Assembly: GCA_014190175.1 (NCBI GenBank)
Contig: BJFZ01000016.1
Span: 1 to 27,701, forward strand
Direction of reading: 5' to 3'
DNA length: 27,701 nt
Source of the DNA: Actinomycetes bacterium
GTDB lineage: Bacteria; Actinomycetota; Actinomycetes; Nanopelagicales; Nanopelagicaceae
A program made the position numbers and the translations under genes. Positions 18,784 to 26,339 of the stretch are shown piece by piece. The notes beneath the pieces are model-generated. The model saw only the letters and a list, made by a program, of their open reading frames with translations, was not told the DNA's origin and ran no database searches. The stretch's first letter is position 1, and each line of letters starts with the position of its first letter.

Positions 18784-18810
18784 CTGTTCAGATTGGCGTT
18801 TAATCGGGAC

Positions 18811-18840
18811 TTGACCGACCCCCCTGCTCGACCTTAGGGT
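18811..18840 (+). promoter_or_regulatory. Sigma-70-type promoter for garA
   Basis: TTGACC (18811-18816), 18-nt spacer and TAGGGT (18835-18840). It gives a leader of about 45 nt before the garA ATG, with GGGGGAGGG at 18880-18888 as ribosome binding site. A small dyad GACC-N4-GGTC (18830-18841) covers the -10 box and could be an operator. Confidence 0.6.
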
Positions 18841-18891
18841 CACCGTAAAGGTTTACTTGAAGGTGATTTTAAGCAAAGCGGGGGAGGGTAG

Positions 18892-19302
18892 ATGTCGGAC
18901 ACAACAGCGATTCGGCGTGACAATCCCACCCCAATCCCAACTCGTGAGTTGGAAGCATTAACTGATGGAGACCGCGAAACTTTAGCGGCCTTACCTGAAG
19001 GTTGTGCGCTGTTGATTGTGCAAAAAGGCCCAAATTCGGGGGCTAGATATTTACTCAACACCGATAAATTAACAATTGGACGCAATCCAAAAAATGAGAT
19101 TTTTTTAGATGATGTAACTGTTTCAAGAGTTCATGCGACTTTGGAACGGATTGGAAAAGGGTTCACAATCACCGATAGCGGAAGTTTAAATGGAAGTTAT
19201 GTAAATGGTCAGCGTTCAGATAGCGCCGCTCTATTACATGGTGACCAAATTCAAATCGGCAAATATCGGTTGATCTATATCTCAGGGGAAGGTAAGGCGT
19301 AA
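18892..19302 (+). CDS. garA: GarA/OdhI-type FHA regulator of 2-oxoglutarate metabolism
   Basis: A 136-residue protein with a C-terminal FHA domain (about 56-132) holding the phosphothreonine-binding residues Arg64 (GRNPKNEIFLDD), Ser78-Arg79, His81 and Asn100. In mycobacteria and corynebacteria this protein inhibits 2-oxoglutarate dehydrogenase and tunes glutamate metabolism until Ser/Thr kinases phosphorylate an N-terminal ETTSVF motif. Here DTTAI at residues 3-7 probably corresponds, with Thr4 and Thr5 as the phosphorylation pair. Those threonines lie almost at the N-terminus, much earlier than in known homologues. The order gcvH-garA-merR is conserved in actinobacteria and supports the call. 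Confidence 0.9.
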   Translation: MSDTTAIRRDNPTPIPTRELEALTDGDRETLAALPEGCALLIVQKGPNSGARYLLNTDKLTIGRNPKNEIFLDDVTVSRVHATLERIGKGFTITDSGSLNGSYVNGQRSDSAALLHGDQIQIGKYRLIYISGEGKA

Positions 19303-19304
19303 AG

Positions 19305-20012
19305 ATGGCAGTTCCAGCACGCGCATATTTAAGTATTGGAGAGGTACTAGCAAAGTTGCGCAACGAGTTCCCTGAAGTAACTATTTCAAAGATTCGCTTT
19401 TTAGAATCTGAAGGGTTGATCGAACCGCAACGAACTCCATCTGGATACCGGAAATTTAGTAACCATGATTTGGATCGTTTGCGTTACGTGCTGGGCGTGC
19501 AACGTGATCATTACCTTCCATTACGAGTTATTAAAGATCACCTCGAGGCTATCGATCGCGGTTTAGAGCCACCTGCAATTCCTGGTGGAACTCCTATGGT
19601 TCCAAAAATTTCAAGTATCAACGGCGAAAGAGGTGCCACAGACAGTTCCGATTTGAAACTTTCGCGAAATGAAATTTTGAGCGCTTCCGGACTTTCTGAT
19701 GAGCAGTTGGCTGAATTAGAGACATATGGATTAATAACTTCGAAAGCCCGACATTTTGATGGTGATGCTTTATCGATCGCAAGATCGGTTGCAGCGATGG
19801 CTGCCTTTGGTATTGAAGCTCGACACCTGCGTTCCTTCAAAAGTGCGGCAGATCGTGAAATTGGATTGGTAGAACAAGTAATCACACCTTTACTTCGGCA
19901 AAGAAGTTCAGAAGCAAAAGCCCGAGCCCAAGAAGTTGAGCGAGAGTTAGCTGGATTAACACTCTCACTTCATGGTGCGCTAGTTCGTGCCGGATTAAAC
20001 CGAGCCCGTTAA
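19305..20012 (+). CDS. ftsR: MerR-family regulator, FtsR/Rv1828 type
   Basis: A 235-residue DNA-binding protein with a MerR winged helix at about 8-75 (YLSIGEVLAKLRNEFPEVTI, then SKIRFLESEGLIEPQRTPSGYRKF). The larger C-terminal part (about 120-230) matches the actinobacterial group containing Rv1828 and the corynebacterial FtsR, which activates ftsZ. It starts 2 nt after garA and shares its transcript. No metal-binding cysteines are seen, so it is unlikely to be a metal sensor. The gene symbol is given by family and position, not by a shown target. Confidence 0.85.
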   Translation: MAVPARAYLSIGEVLAKLRNEFPEVTISKIRFLESEGLIEPQRTPSGYRKFSNHDLDRLRYVLGVQRDHYLPLRVIKDHLEAIDRGLEPPAIPGGTPMVPKISSINGERGATDSSDLKLSRNEILSASGLSDEQLAELETYGLITSKARHFDGDALSIARSVAAMAAFGIEARHLRSFKSAADREIGLVEQVITPLLRQRSSEAKARAQEVERELAGLTLSLHGALVRAGLNRAR

Positions 20013-20021
20013 AGAGTCAAC

Positions 20022-20054
20022 GCGAGAGATCGGGCGAGAGATCGGGCGAGAGAT
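20022..20054 (+). repeat. 12-bp tandem repeat (2.75 copies) before the bifunctional nuclease gene
   Basis: The unit GCGAGAGATCGG is repeated exactly at 20022-20033 and 20034-20045, then 9 more bases. The core AGATCGGGCGA occurs again at 20544-20554, one base after the stop of the next gene. The array ends 12 nt before the -10 box at 20067. Confidence 0.85.
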
Positions 20055-20066
20055 AGCGGTCAAGAC

Positions 20067-20078
20067 TAGAGTGTGGGT
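20067..20078 (+). promoter_or_regulatory. -10 box of a likely leaderless promoter for the bifunctional nuclease gene
   Basis: TAGAGT at 20067-20072 followed by exactly 6 nt and the ATG at 20079. This favours the ATG over the GTG at 20073. No Shine-Dalgarno sequence is seen. Confidence 0.52.
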
Positions 20079-20543
20079 ATGAAACGGTTAGAGGTCATTG
20101 GGGTTCGAGTTGAGATGCCTTCAAGTCAACCAATTGTTTTATTGCGCGAGACGGGTGGAGATCGTTACCTCCCAATCTGGATTGGCGCAGTAGAAGCCAC
20201 TTCAATTGCATTTGCACAACAAGGGGTTTTGCCACCGCGACCATTGACTCATGATTTATTAAAAGATCTTTTGTTGGCAGTCGGATCAAATTTAGAACAG
20301 GTCGAAATCTCAGAGATTAAAGATGGGGTTTTTTACGCAACTTTGAAATTAGCAAATGGCGTTGAACTCTCAGCCCGACCATCTGATGCCATCGCACTGG
20401 CGTTGCGCACAGGTAGTCCAATATTTGGTGGGGAAGCACTTCTGGATGAAGTTGGAATTGAAATCGCCGACCAGTCAGATGATGAGGTTGAAAAATTCCG
20501 CGAATTTCTCGATCAAATTGAACCCGAGGATTTTGTCGGGTAA
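20079..20543 (+). CDS. Bifunctional nuclease (DUF151) family protein
   Basis: A 154-residue protein of the BFN/DUF151 family, beginning MKRLEVIGVRVEMPSSQPIV and carrying LPIWIGAVEATSIAFA, RPLTHDLLKDLL and the C-terminal SARPSDAIALALRTGSPIF block. A Thermotoga member has been reported to have DNase/RNase activity; the actinobacterial role (Rv1829) is not settled. It ends in an acidic tail. Position between the two MerR genes is conserved in mycobacteria. Confidence 0.88.
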   Translation: MKRLEVIGVRVEMPSSQPIVLLRETGGDRYLPIWIGAVEATSIAFAQQGVLPPRPLTHDLLKDLLLAVGSNLEQVEISEIKDGVFYATLKLANGVELSARPSDAIALALRTGSPIFGGEALLDEVGIEIADQSDDEVEKFREFLDQIEPEDFVG

Positions 20544-20605
20544 AGATCGGGCGATTTGGAGATTAATTAGTAGTTAAAACCCTTTCCAGCCAAGGCCGTA
20601 GGTAG

Positions 20606-20617
20606 TACCTTCCAAGA
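20606..20617 (+). promoter_or_regulatory. -10 box of a likely leaderless promoter for the four-helix membrane protein
   Basis: TACCTT at 20606-20611 followed by exactly 6 nt and a GTG at 20618, which is why this GTG is chosen as the start. Confidence 0.45.
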
Positions 20618-21001
20618 GTGCTTGAGTGCCGGGTTATTTTGCTACTGCGATCAACTGCCGGATTGTTGGCCCTATCGGCCTTGGCGTTGTTGATCCGCCC
20701 AGGCGAGTTAATTGCGCTGCTAGGTTTAACCTCAGGTAGAGAGTTAGAGTGGAGTTTCCGACTTGTTGGGATCGGCAATCTGGGAATGGCGGCTTTGTTG
20801 ACCCTAGCCGCGGCTTTCCTAGCTGAGCGAGGGTTGCGGCAAGCAGGAGCAATATTGCTGCTGATCAGCGCAGCCACCTTTGTTTTAACGATATTTCTGC
20901 CAGGGGGATGGGGCTTATGGCACCTGCTTTTACTAATCCTCGAGGTCACCCTTGTAGCGGCTTACTTTTTCGCGCTCAAGGGGAGAAGACGTAATCGCTA
21001 A
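20618..21001 (+). CDS. Small membrane protein with about four helices, unknown function
   Basis: A 127-residue very hydrophobic protein. Four likely membrane helices lie at about 5-36, 48-68, 74-94 and 98-119, and the tail KGRRRNR should be cytoplasmic by the positive-inside rule. It resembles no family I can name with confidence. It starts at GTG with a -10 box 6 nt upstream and sits alone between the nuclease gene and the second MerR gene, an addition relative to the mycobacterial order. Coding is supported by the long open frame, codon use and clean hydrophobic pattern. Confidence 0.68.
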   Translation: MLECRVILLLRSTAGLLALSALALLIRPGELIALLGLTSGRELEWSFRLVGIGNLGMAALLTLAAAFLAERGLRQAGAILLLISAATFVLTIFLPGGWGLWHLLLLILEVTLVAAYFFALKGRRRNR

Positions 21002-21043
21002 AGGAAACCCTCAACCATTACTTTAACTTGTCCGTGTTGGTGA

Positions 21044-21099
21044 TTGATTCACGCAAGGGCAGGATTTACTCTTAGCAAACCTGCTTCCCCAGGTATAAC
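21044..21099 (+). promoter_or_regulatory. Promoter region with MerR-type operator before the second merR gene
   Basis: Two overlapping promoter candidates. One is TTGATT (21044-21049), 17-nt spacer, TACTCT (21067-21072). The other is TTAGCA (21072-21077), 16-nt spacer, TATAAC (21094-21099), and its spacer is almost filled by the perfect dyad ACCTG-N6-CAGGT (21079-21094). A dyad between -35 and -10 is the classic MerR-family operator position. AGGAG (21107-21111) is the ribosome binding site. Autoregulation is inferred. Confidence 0.5.
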
Positions 21100-21119
21100 A
21101 GGTCATCAGGAGCTAAAAA

Positions 21120-21629
21120 ATGGCGAATTCAGATTCAGATAACAGCCAGTCCGGTCAATTGGGGTATCGCGGCGCCATCGCCTGTTCAGCAGCGGGAATC
21201 TCTTATCGGCAACTTGATTATTGGGCGCGGACATCTTTAGTCGAACCAAGCATTCGCAATGCCACAGGTTCTGGAACTTCACGGCTCTACAGTTTTAGAG
21301 ATATTTTAGTTTTGAAAATCGTTAAGAGGTTACTTGATACCGGAATCTCATTGCAAAATATTCGGACCGCGGTCGAACATCTTCGTGGCGCTGGAACTGC
21401 TGATCTGGCAAATTTAACTTTGATGAGTGATGGCGCCTCTATCTATGAATGCGCCAGTCCAGATGATGTAATAGATTTACTAAAAGGCGGCCAAGGGGTT
21501 TTCGGAATTGCGATCGGTTCAGTTTGGCGTGAAGTCGAGGGATCACTTGCCGAACTTCCAAGTGAGAACCTGCCGCTGCAAGATTCAGATGATGAACTTT
21601 CAACACGTCGACGACTCAGAGGCGCTTAA
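21120..21629 (+). CDS. MerR-family regulator, Rv1830 type
   Basis: A 169-residue DNA-binding protein. The MerR-like winged helix covers about 18-90 (SAAGISYRQLDYWARTSLVEPS, RLYSFRDILVLKIVKRLLDTGISLQNIRTAV), followed by a small C-terminal region and an acidic/basic tail. It matches the second MerR gene found upstream of gcvP in mycobacteria (Rv1830). No cysteine cluster for metals. A dyad in its own promoter and a similar dyad before gcvP suggest it regulates both, but this is inference. Confidence 0.85.
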   Translation: MANSDSDNSQSGQLGYRGAIACSAAGISYRQLDYWARTSLVEPSIRNATGSGTSRLYSFRDILVLKIVKRLLDTGISLQNIRTAVEHLRGAGTADLANLTLMSDGASIYECASPDDVIDLLKGGQGVFGIAIGSVWREVEGSLAELPSENLPLQDSDDELSTRRRLRGA

Positions 21630-21678
21630 AGAGTTTTAAGCGGGAATACCGCACCCACTTCGCCTAATCTGCACCTAT

Positions 21679-21694
21679 AAACCGACAATGGTTT
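21679..21694 (+). promoter_or_regulatory. Dyad AAACC-N6-GGTTT upstream of gcvP
   Basis: A perfect 5-6-5 inverted repeat in the 86-nt gap between the merR gene and gcvP, beside TATAAA (21676-21681) and TAATCT (21665-21670), either of which could be a -10 box. It has the same arm and spacer lengths as the dyad before the merR gene. GGGGAG at 21704-21709 is the ribosome binding site. Confidence 0.4.
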
Positions 21695-21715
21695 GGGTCT
21701 TTAGGGGAGTAGTAG

Positions 21716-24625
21716 ATGGCTAGCGTAGATAAAGCAAATAATTTCGTTGATCGCCACATTGGTCCAGATCTTGCTGCAACAAATCAAATGCTTGATTTTT
21801 TAAATTATAAATCAACGGATGAATTGATTTCAGCTGTACTACCAACATCTATTTCGACAGATCTCGATAATGCGAATTTGCCAAAATCAGCAAGTGAAGT
21901 TGAAGTAATTTCAGAGTTACGCGATCGCGCGAAGTTGAATAAAAATTTAACCTCGATGATCGGATTAGGTTATTACAACACGATAACTCCATCAGTAATC
22001 AAACGCGGTGTTTTAGAAAATCCGGCTTGGTACACCGCTTACACCCCATATCAACCGGAGATTAGTCAGGGACGACTAGAAACTTTATTTTTATTTCAAA
22101 CAGTAATTACGGATTTAACTGGACTTTCAATTTCAAACGCATCAATGCTTGATGAGCCAACGGCAGCAGCGGAAGCCATGGGAATAGCCAGGAGAAGTTG
22201 GACCGGGGAAGATGAAGCGCCATTCTTGATCGATCGGGATACTCATCCACAAACTATTGCCGTCATCGAGACTCGAGCGTTGCCGCTGGGAATTAAAATT
22301 GAATTGATTGATATTGCGCAGCCAATTCCACGTGGTTTTGGTCTACTTATTAGTTATCCCGGAAGTACCGGTGCCCTACGCAATCCGGCTCGCGCTATTG
22401 CCGAAATAAAAGAACACGGTGGTTTAGCAATTGCGGCAACAGATTTATTGGCTTTAACACTGCTTAAAGCACCGGGGGAGTGGGGTTTTGATGCCGCGGT
22501 TGGCTCGGCGCAAAGATTTGGCGTACCGATGGGATTTGGTGGTCCGCATGCCGGATTCCTTGCAGTGCGAAGTGGATTAGAACGGACAATGCCAGGAAGA
22601 TTAGTTGGTGAGAGCGTTGATGCAAATGGTGCTCGTGCTTATCGCTTAGCTTTGCAAACAAGAGAGCAACACATCAGGCGCGAGAAAGCTACTAGCAATA
22701 TTTGTACAGCACAGGTTTTGTTAGCAAACATCTCAGCCTTGTATGCGATGTGGCACGGCCCGCGGGGATTAGAAGCGATTGCCGAACGAGTGCATTTTTA
22801 TGCAGCTTTGTTGATTGCTAATTTTAAAGCTAGTGGCTATGCGGTAGTTACTCAATCTTATTTCGACACATTTACTGTGCAGACTGAGCCAGGTGCGCAG
22901 GCACAAGCATTAGTTAGCAAGGCACTTGGTGGTGGAGTAAATATTTTTCTCCGGAGTTCTGAATCAATTTCAATCGCGCTCGATGAAAGTACAACGATTG
23001 AAGATTTGATAAAAGTTTCAGTAGCTCTGGAGTTAAAGGCACAAAGCCATGAATCTCTTGAAGAGTTGCAAATTGTCGTTGATGAAACATTTGCCGAGGA
23101 TTTTTTACGAACTACTCCATATCTCACAAATAAGATTTTCACTAGCAAGCGTTCTGAAACTTCAATGATGAGATATTTGCGATCTCTGGCTGATAAAGAT
23201 CTCGCATTGGATCGAACTATGATTCCTTTGGGTTCTTGCACGATGAAGTTAAACGCCGCAACCGAGATGGAATCAATCACTTGGCCAGAATTTGCCAACT
23301 TGCATCCTTTTGCTCCGGCTGACCAAAGTGAAGGCACGCGTTCAATAATTTCTGATTTGCAAAAATGGTTATGTGAGATCACTGGATACGATGCGATTTC
23401 ATTACAACCAAATGCCGGAAGCCAAGGGGAGTTTGCCGGTTTGCTTGCAATTCGAAAATATCATTTAATGCAGGGAGACTCCGCCAGAGATATTTGCTTG
23501 ATTCCATCTAGTGCTCATGGAACTAATGCAGCGAGTGCTGTGATGGCAGGAATGAAAGTAGTAGTTATCGCCTGTGATGAATTAGGCAACGTCGACTTTG
23601 CTGACTTAAAAACAAAAATCGCGACGTACAAAGATTCATTGGCAGCTCTGATGGTTACTTATCCATCAACTCACGGGGTTTTTGAAGAAGCAATTGGTGA
23701 GATTTGCGAAGCAGTCCATGACGCGGGTGGTCAGGTTTATGTTGACGGGGCAAATCTAAATGCGTTAGTTGGTTTAGCTAAACCTGGAAAATTTGGCGCC
23801 GATGTCTCACATCTAAATCTCCACAAAACTTTCTGCATTCCTCATGGCGGAGGAGGACCCGGCGTGGGCCCGGTTGGAGTTCGCGCACATCTAGCTCCTT
23901 ATCTGCCTTCGCATCCACTAGATGCAACAGCCGGACCTGAAAGTGGAGTGGGGCCAATTAGTGGCGCACCATTTGGTTCTGCCGGAATCTTGAACATCCC
24001 TTGGGCTTACATCCGATTAATGAGCGCTGAAGGTTTGAAGAACGCCACAAGCATTGCAATTATTTCTGCAAATTATTTAGCGAAATCATTGAACCATGCT
24101 TACCCAGTTTTATATCGCGGTAAATCAGATTTGATTGCGCACGAATGCATTATTGATCTGCGTCCACTTACAAAAATATGTGGAGTGACGGTTGATGATG
24201 TTGCCAAGCGGTTGATGGATCATGGATTCCATGCGCCAACTGTTTCCTTCCCAGTTGCCGGAACGTTGATGATCGAACCAACTGAATCCGAGGACCTTGT
24301 TGAACTCAATCGATTTATCAATGCGATGCTTTCAATTAGAGCAGAGATTCAACAGGTAATTGATGGAGTGATGACGATCGAGCAATCTCCTTTGCGGTCA
24401 GCTCCGCATACTGCGCAATCTCTTCTGGGGGAGTGGAATCAGGCTTACTCTCGTGAGATTGGCGGATTCCCGACTGGTCTTCCAGATAAGGATTCCGAAC
24501 CAATCGAACCAATTGATTTGTCAAATAAATATTGGCCTCCAGTTGGCCGGATAGATGGCGTGCACGGTGACCGTAATTTGATTTGTTCATGCCCAAGACC
24601 GGAAGAGTTGGCTATTCAAAGTTAA
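21716..24625 (+). CDS. gcvP: Glycine dehydrogenase (decarboxylating), P protein
   Basis: A 969-residue single-chain P protein, the PLP enzyme that decarboxylates glycine and loads the aminomethyl group on GcvH. The N-terminal half starts [20 protein letters not shown] and has MIGLGYYNT and [14 protein letters not shown]; the C-terminal half has [19 protein letters not shown], the PLP lysine Lys704 in [20 protein letters not shown], and [13 protein letters not shown]. Length is typical of the fused form found in proteobacteria and actinobacteria. It follows the MerR gene, as in mycobacteria. Confidence 0.97.
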   Translation: MASVDKANNFVDRHIGPDLAATNQMLDFLNYKSTDELISAVLPTSISTDLDNANLPKSASEVEVISELRDRAKLNKNLTSMIGLGYYNTITPSVIKRGVLENPAWYTAYTPYQPEISQGRLETLFLFQTVITDLTGLSISNASMLDEPTAAAEAMGIARRSWTGEDEAPFLIDRDTHPQTIAVIETRALPLGIKIELIDIAQPIPRGFGLLISYPGSTGALRNPARAIAEIKEHGGLAIAATDLLALTLLKAPGEWGFDAAVGSAQRFGVPMGFGGPHAGFLAVRSGLERTMPGRLVGESVDANGARAYRLALQTREQHIRREKATSNICTAQVLLANISALYAMWHGPRGLEAIAERVHFYAALLIANFKASGYAVVTQSYFDTFTVQTEPGAQAQALVSKALGGGVNIFLRSSESISIALDESTTIEDLIKVSVALELKAQSHESLEELQIVVDETFAEDFLRTTPYLTNKIFTSKRSETSMMRYLRSLADKDLALDRTMIPLGSCTMKLNAATEMESITWPEFANLHPFAPADQSEGTRSIISDLQKWLCEITGYDAISLQPNAGSQGEFAGLLAIRKYHLMQGDSARDICLIPSSAHGTNAASAVMAGMKVVVIACDELGNVDFADLKTKIATYKDSLAALMVTYPSTHGVFEEAIGEICEAVHDAGGQVYVDGANLNALVGLAKPGKFGADVSHLNLHKTFCIPHGGGGPGVGPVGVRAHLAPYLPSHPLDATAGPESGVGPISGAPFGSAGILNIPWAYIRLMSAEGLKNATSIAIISANYLAKSLNHAYPVLYRGKSDLIAHECIIDLRPLTKICGVTVDDVAKRLMDHGFHAPTVSFPVAGTLMIEPTESEDLVELNRFINAMLSIRAEIQQVIDGVMTIEQSPLRSAPHTAQSLLGEWNQAYSREIGGFPTGLPDKDSEPIEPIDLSNKYWPPVGRIDGVHGDRNLICSCPRPEELAIQS

Positions 24626-24662
24626 GTAAATTCATTTAGCTTTTATGAGGGGAGAATTGGGT

Positions 24663-26153
24663 ATGTCGCAATCGGCGAACAAATCTCAGATCTCCTTTGA
24701 TTGGGTCGAAATTCCATCTGGAGAATTTCCGATGGGAAGTAACCCGATTGAACAGGTTGTTGCTTATCGTGACGAATCACCGCAACACCAAATCGTTTTA
24801 CCAGAGTTCTTTATGAGTGCTAAACCTATTACTAATTCACAATATGAAAAATTTGTGAAAAGCACTGGACATAAAAAACCTGGGCACTGGATCGGGGGAG
24901 TAGTACCAGAAAATCGCAAAGATCATCCAGTTACTTATATTGATTGGGCTGATGCAAATCAATTTGCAAAATGGTGTGGGGCGCGTTTACCAACTGAAGC
25001 TGAATGGGAAAAAAGTGCCAGAGGTATTGATGGTAGAAAATTTCCTTGGGGTGAGGATGACCCAACAGAGGAAAATGCAAACTTTGGAAATCTAATCGGA
25101 GATACAACTAAAGTTGGAATTTACAAAGATGGTGCATCAACATACGGAGTTTTGGATCTAGCCGGAAATGTTTGGGAGTGGACATCCTCATTACATTTTG
25201 ATTATCCATACAAGTTAGATGATGGACGAGAGAATGCAGATACCTGGGGTGCAAGAGTAGTTCGTGGTGGGAATTACTTGCATGCCGGGAAAAACATTCG
25301 CTGCGCAGATCGGCATTCGATTTTTCCAACAGCACGAGATATTTATATTGGCTTTAGAGTTGTGACAGATGATTTTTCAACGATAAACCAAAAATCTGAA
25401 ATTGATTTTGAGTGGAAAAGAGTTCCGGCTGGAGAGTTTTTAATGGGGAGTGAGTTCACGCCGATAGTAGGGGAAGCACCAGATCCAGAGTATTTCGGTG
25501 TATCAAAACATGGCGCTAATCGTCCGGCTGATTTTGATAACGAAATTCCACAACACAAAATACTTCTCGACAAATATCGAATCTCTAAAACGCCAGTAAC
25601 AAATGCGCAGTATGAAATCTTCACCAAAGCCACCGGATATCGCGTTCCGGGACATTGGCCTGAGGGAGTGGTTACTCCAGAATTGGCGAACCATCCCGTG
25701 GTTTATGTTGATTGGGCAGATGTGCAAGCTTTCTGTACTTGGTCTGGAGTGCACTTACCTACTGAGCCGCAATGGGAACGAGCCGCCAGGGGCATTGATG
25801 GCCGGATTTGGCCGTGGGGGAATTTCCCACCAAATAAAGAGCTCGCCAATTACGGGCAAACGGATAAAACTGGCCGCACCAATCCAGTGGGTGCTTATCC
25901 GGCTGGAGCCTCGCCAGAGGGTTTGTTAGATATGGCTGGCAACGTCTGGGAGATGGTTGGAAGTGCTTATCGGCCGTATCCATATAACGGTTCTGATGGC
26001 CGTGAAAATCTAGATCTTCCAGAGGAGTATGTTCTTAGAGGCGGATCCTTCTATAGCCCGCACGGCCGTTATTTACGGACAACCGCAAGGAGCATGAACT
26101 ATCAATTCCGACGCAGGGACCATATTGGTTTCCGAGTAGTCCAGAATGGCTAA
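24663..26153 (+). CDS. Tandem FGE-sulfatase (formylglycine-enzyme-like) domain protein
   Basis: A 496-residue protein with no signal peptide, made of two homologous FGE-sulfatase (C-type-lectin-like fold) domains, at about 12-236 and 249-494. Matching landmarks: W-I/V-P-G-EF-MGS, ITNSQYEKF / VTNAQYEIF, GHW..GVV, LPTEAEWEKSARGIDGR / LPTEPQWERAARGIDGR, AGNVWE, and RGG ... GFRVV. True FGE oxidises a sulfatase cysteine using two active-site cysteines five residues apart. Here domain 1 keeps only Cys214 (Gly209 at the other place) and domain 2 has Thr473 and Gly468, so sulfatase activation is unlikely. The ATG at 24663 is chosen for GGGGAG 8 nt upstream; another in-frame ATG at 24645 precedes that site. 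A ligand-binding or other oxidative role is possible. Confidence 0.85.
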   Translation: MSQSANKSQISFDWVEIPSGEFPMGSNPIEQVVAYRDESPQHQIVLPEFFMSAKPITNSQYEKFVKSTGHKKPGHWIGGVVPENRKDHPVTYIDWADANQFAKWCGARLPTEAEWEKSARGIDGRKFPWGEDDPTEENANFGNLIGDTTKVGIYKDGASTYGVLDLAGNVWEWTSSLHFDYPYKLDDGRENADTWGARVVRGGNYLHAGKNIRCADRHSIFPTARDIYIGFRVVTDDFSTINQKSEIDFEWKRVPAGEFLMGSEFTPIVGEAPDPEYFGVSKHGANRPADFDNEIPQHKILLDKYRISKTPVTNAQYEIFTKATGYRVPGHWPEGVVTPELANHPVVYVDWADVQAFCTWSGVHLPTEPQWERAARGIDGRIWPWGNFPPNKELANYGQTDKTGRTNPVGAYPAGASPEGLLDMAGNVWEMVGSAYRPYPYNGSDGRENLDLPEEYVLRGGSFYSPHGRYLRTTARSMNYQFRRRDHIGFRVVQNG

Positions 26154-26168
26154 TCTGATCTTTATTAC

Positions 26169-26204
26169 TTGACATAATGTTGCTTATCGGCGAAATACTA
26201 CGCT
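26169..26204 (+). promoter_or_regulatory. Possible promoter in the convergent gap
   Basis: A consensus -35 TTGACA (26169-26174) is followed by AATACT (26194-26199, spacer 19) or TACGCT (26199-26204, spacer 24). It points into a gene-free stretch that ends at the hairpin at 26292-26321. The spacing is not ideal. Confidence 0.25.
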
Positions 26205-26284
26205 CAAAAGGGTGGAAATAGCCCATAATTCCGGGTTTACAGCCGGTATCCGCGACTAGCAAATTTCATCTTCAATTTTCAAGC

Positions 26285-26325
26285 AAAAAAGTAACGCCCA
26301 AACCTATTGGCTTGAGCGTTATTTT
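26285..26325 (-). terminator. Intrinsic terminator of the sugar-binding-protein gene (probably bidirectional)
   Basis: On the minus strand a 13-bp stem, TAACGCTCAAGCC with GGTTTGGGCGTTA including two G-U pairs, closes an AATA loop (26292-26321) and is followed by TTTTTT. On the plus strand the two G-U pairs become C-A mismatches, but TTTTT also follows, so it may weakly stop transcription from the left as well. It lies 14 nt after the stop of the minus-strand gene. Confidence 0.88.
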
Positions 26326-26339
26326 TAACTAACTACTGA

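Noticed and set aside
18760..21715. Glycine riboswitch upstream of gcvH, garA or gcvP
   Set aside because: The gaps (38, 132 and 86 nt) show none of the conserved glycine-aptamer core segments I could recognise.
24663..26153. Diversity-generating retroelement variable protein
   Set aside because: The fold type is used by such systems, but no reverse transcriptase or template repeat is present in the window and domain ends lack an adenine-variable stretch.
26035..26262. Minus-strand open frame of 75 codons overlapping the end of the FGE-like gene
   Set aside because: Antisense to clear coding sequence, no start signal, low-complexity-free but unrecognisable product; typical shadow frame.
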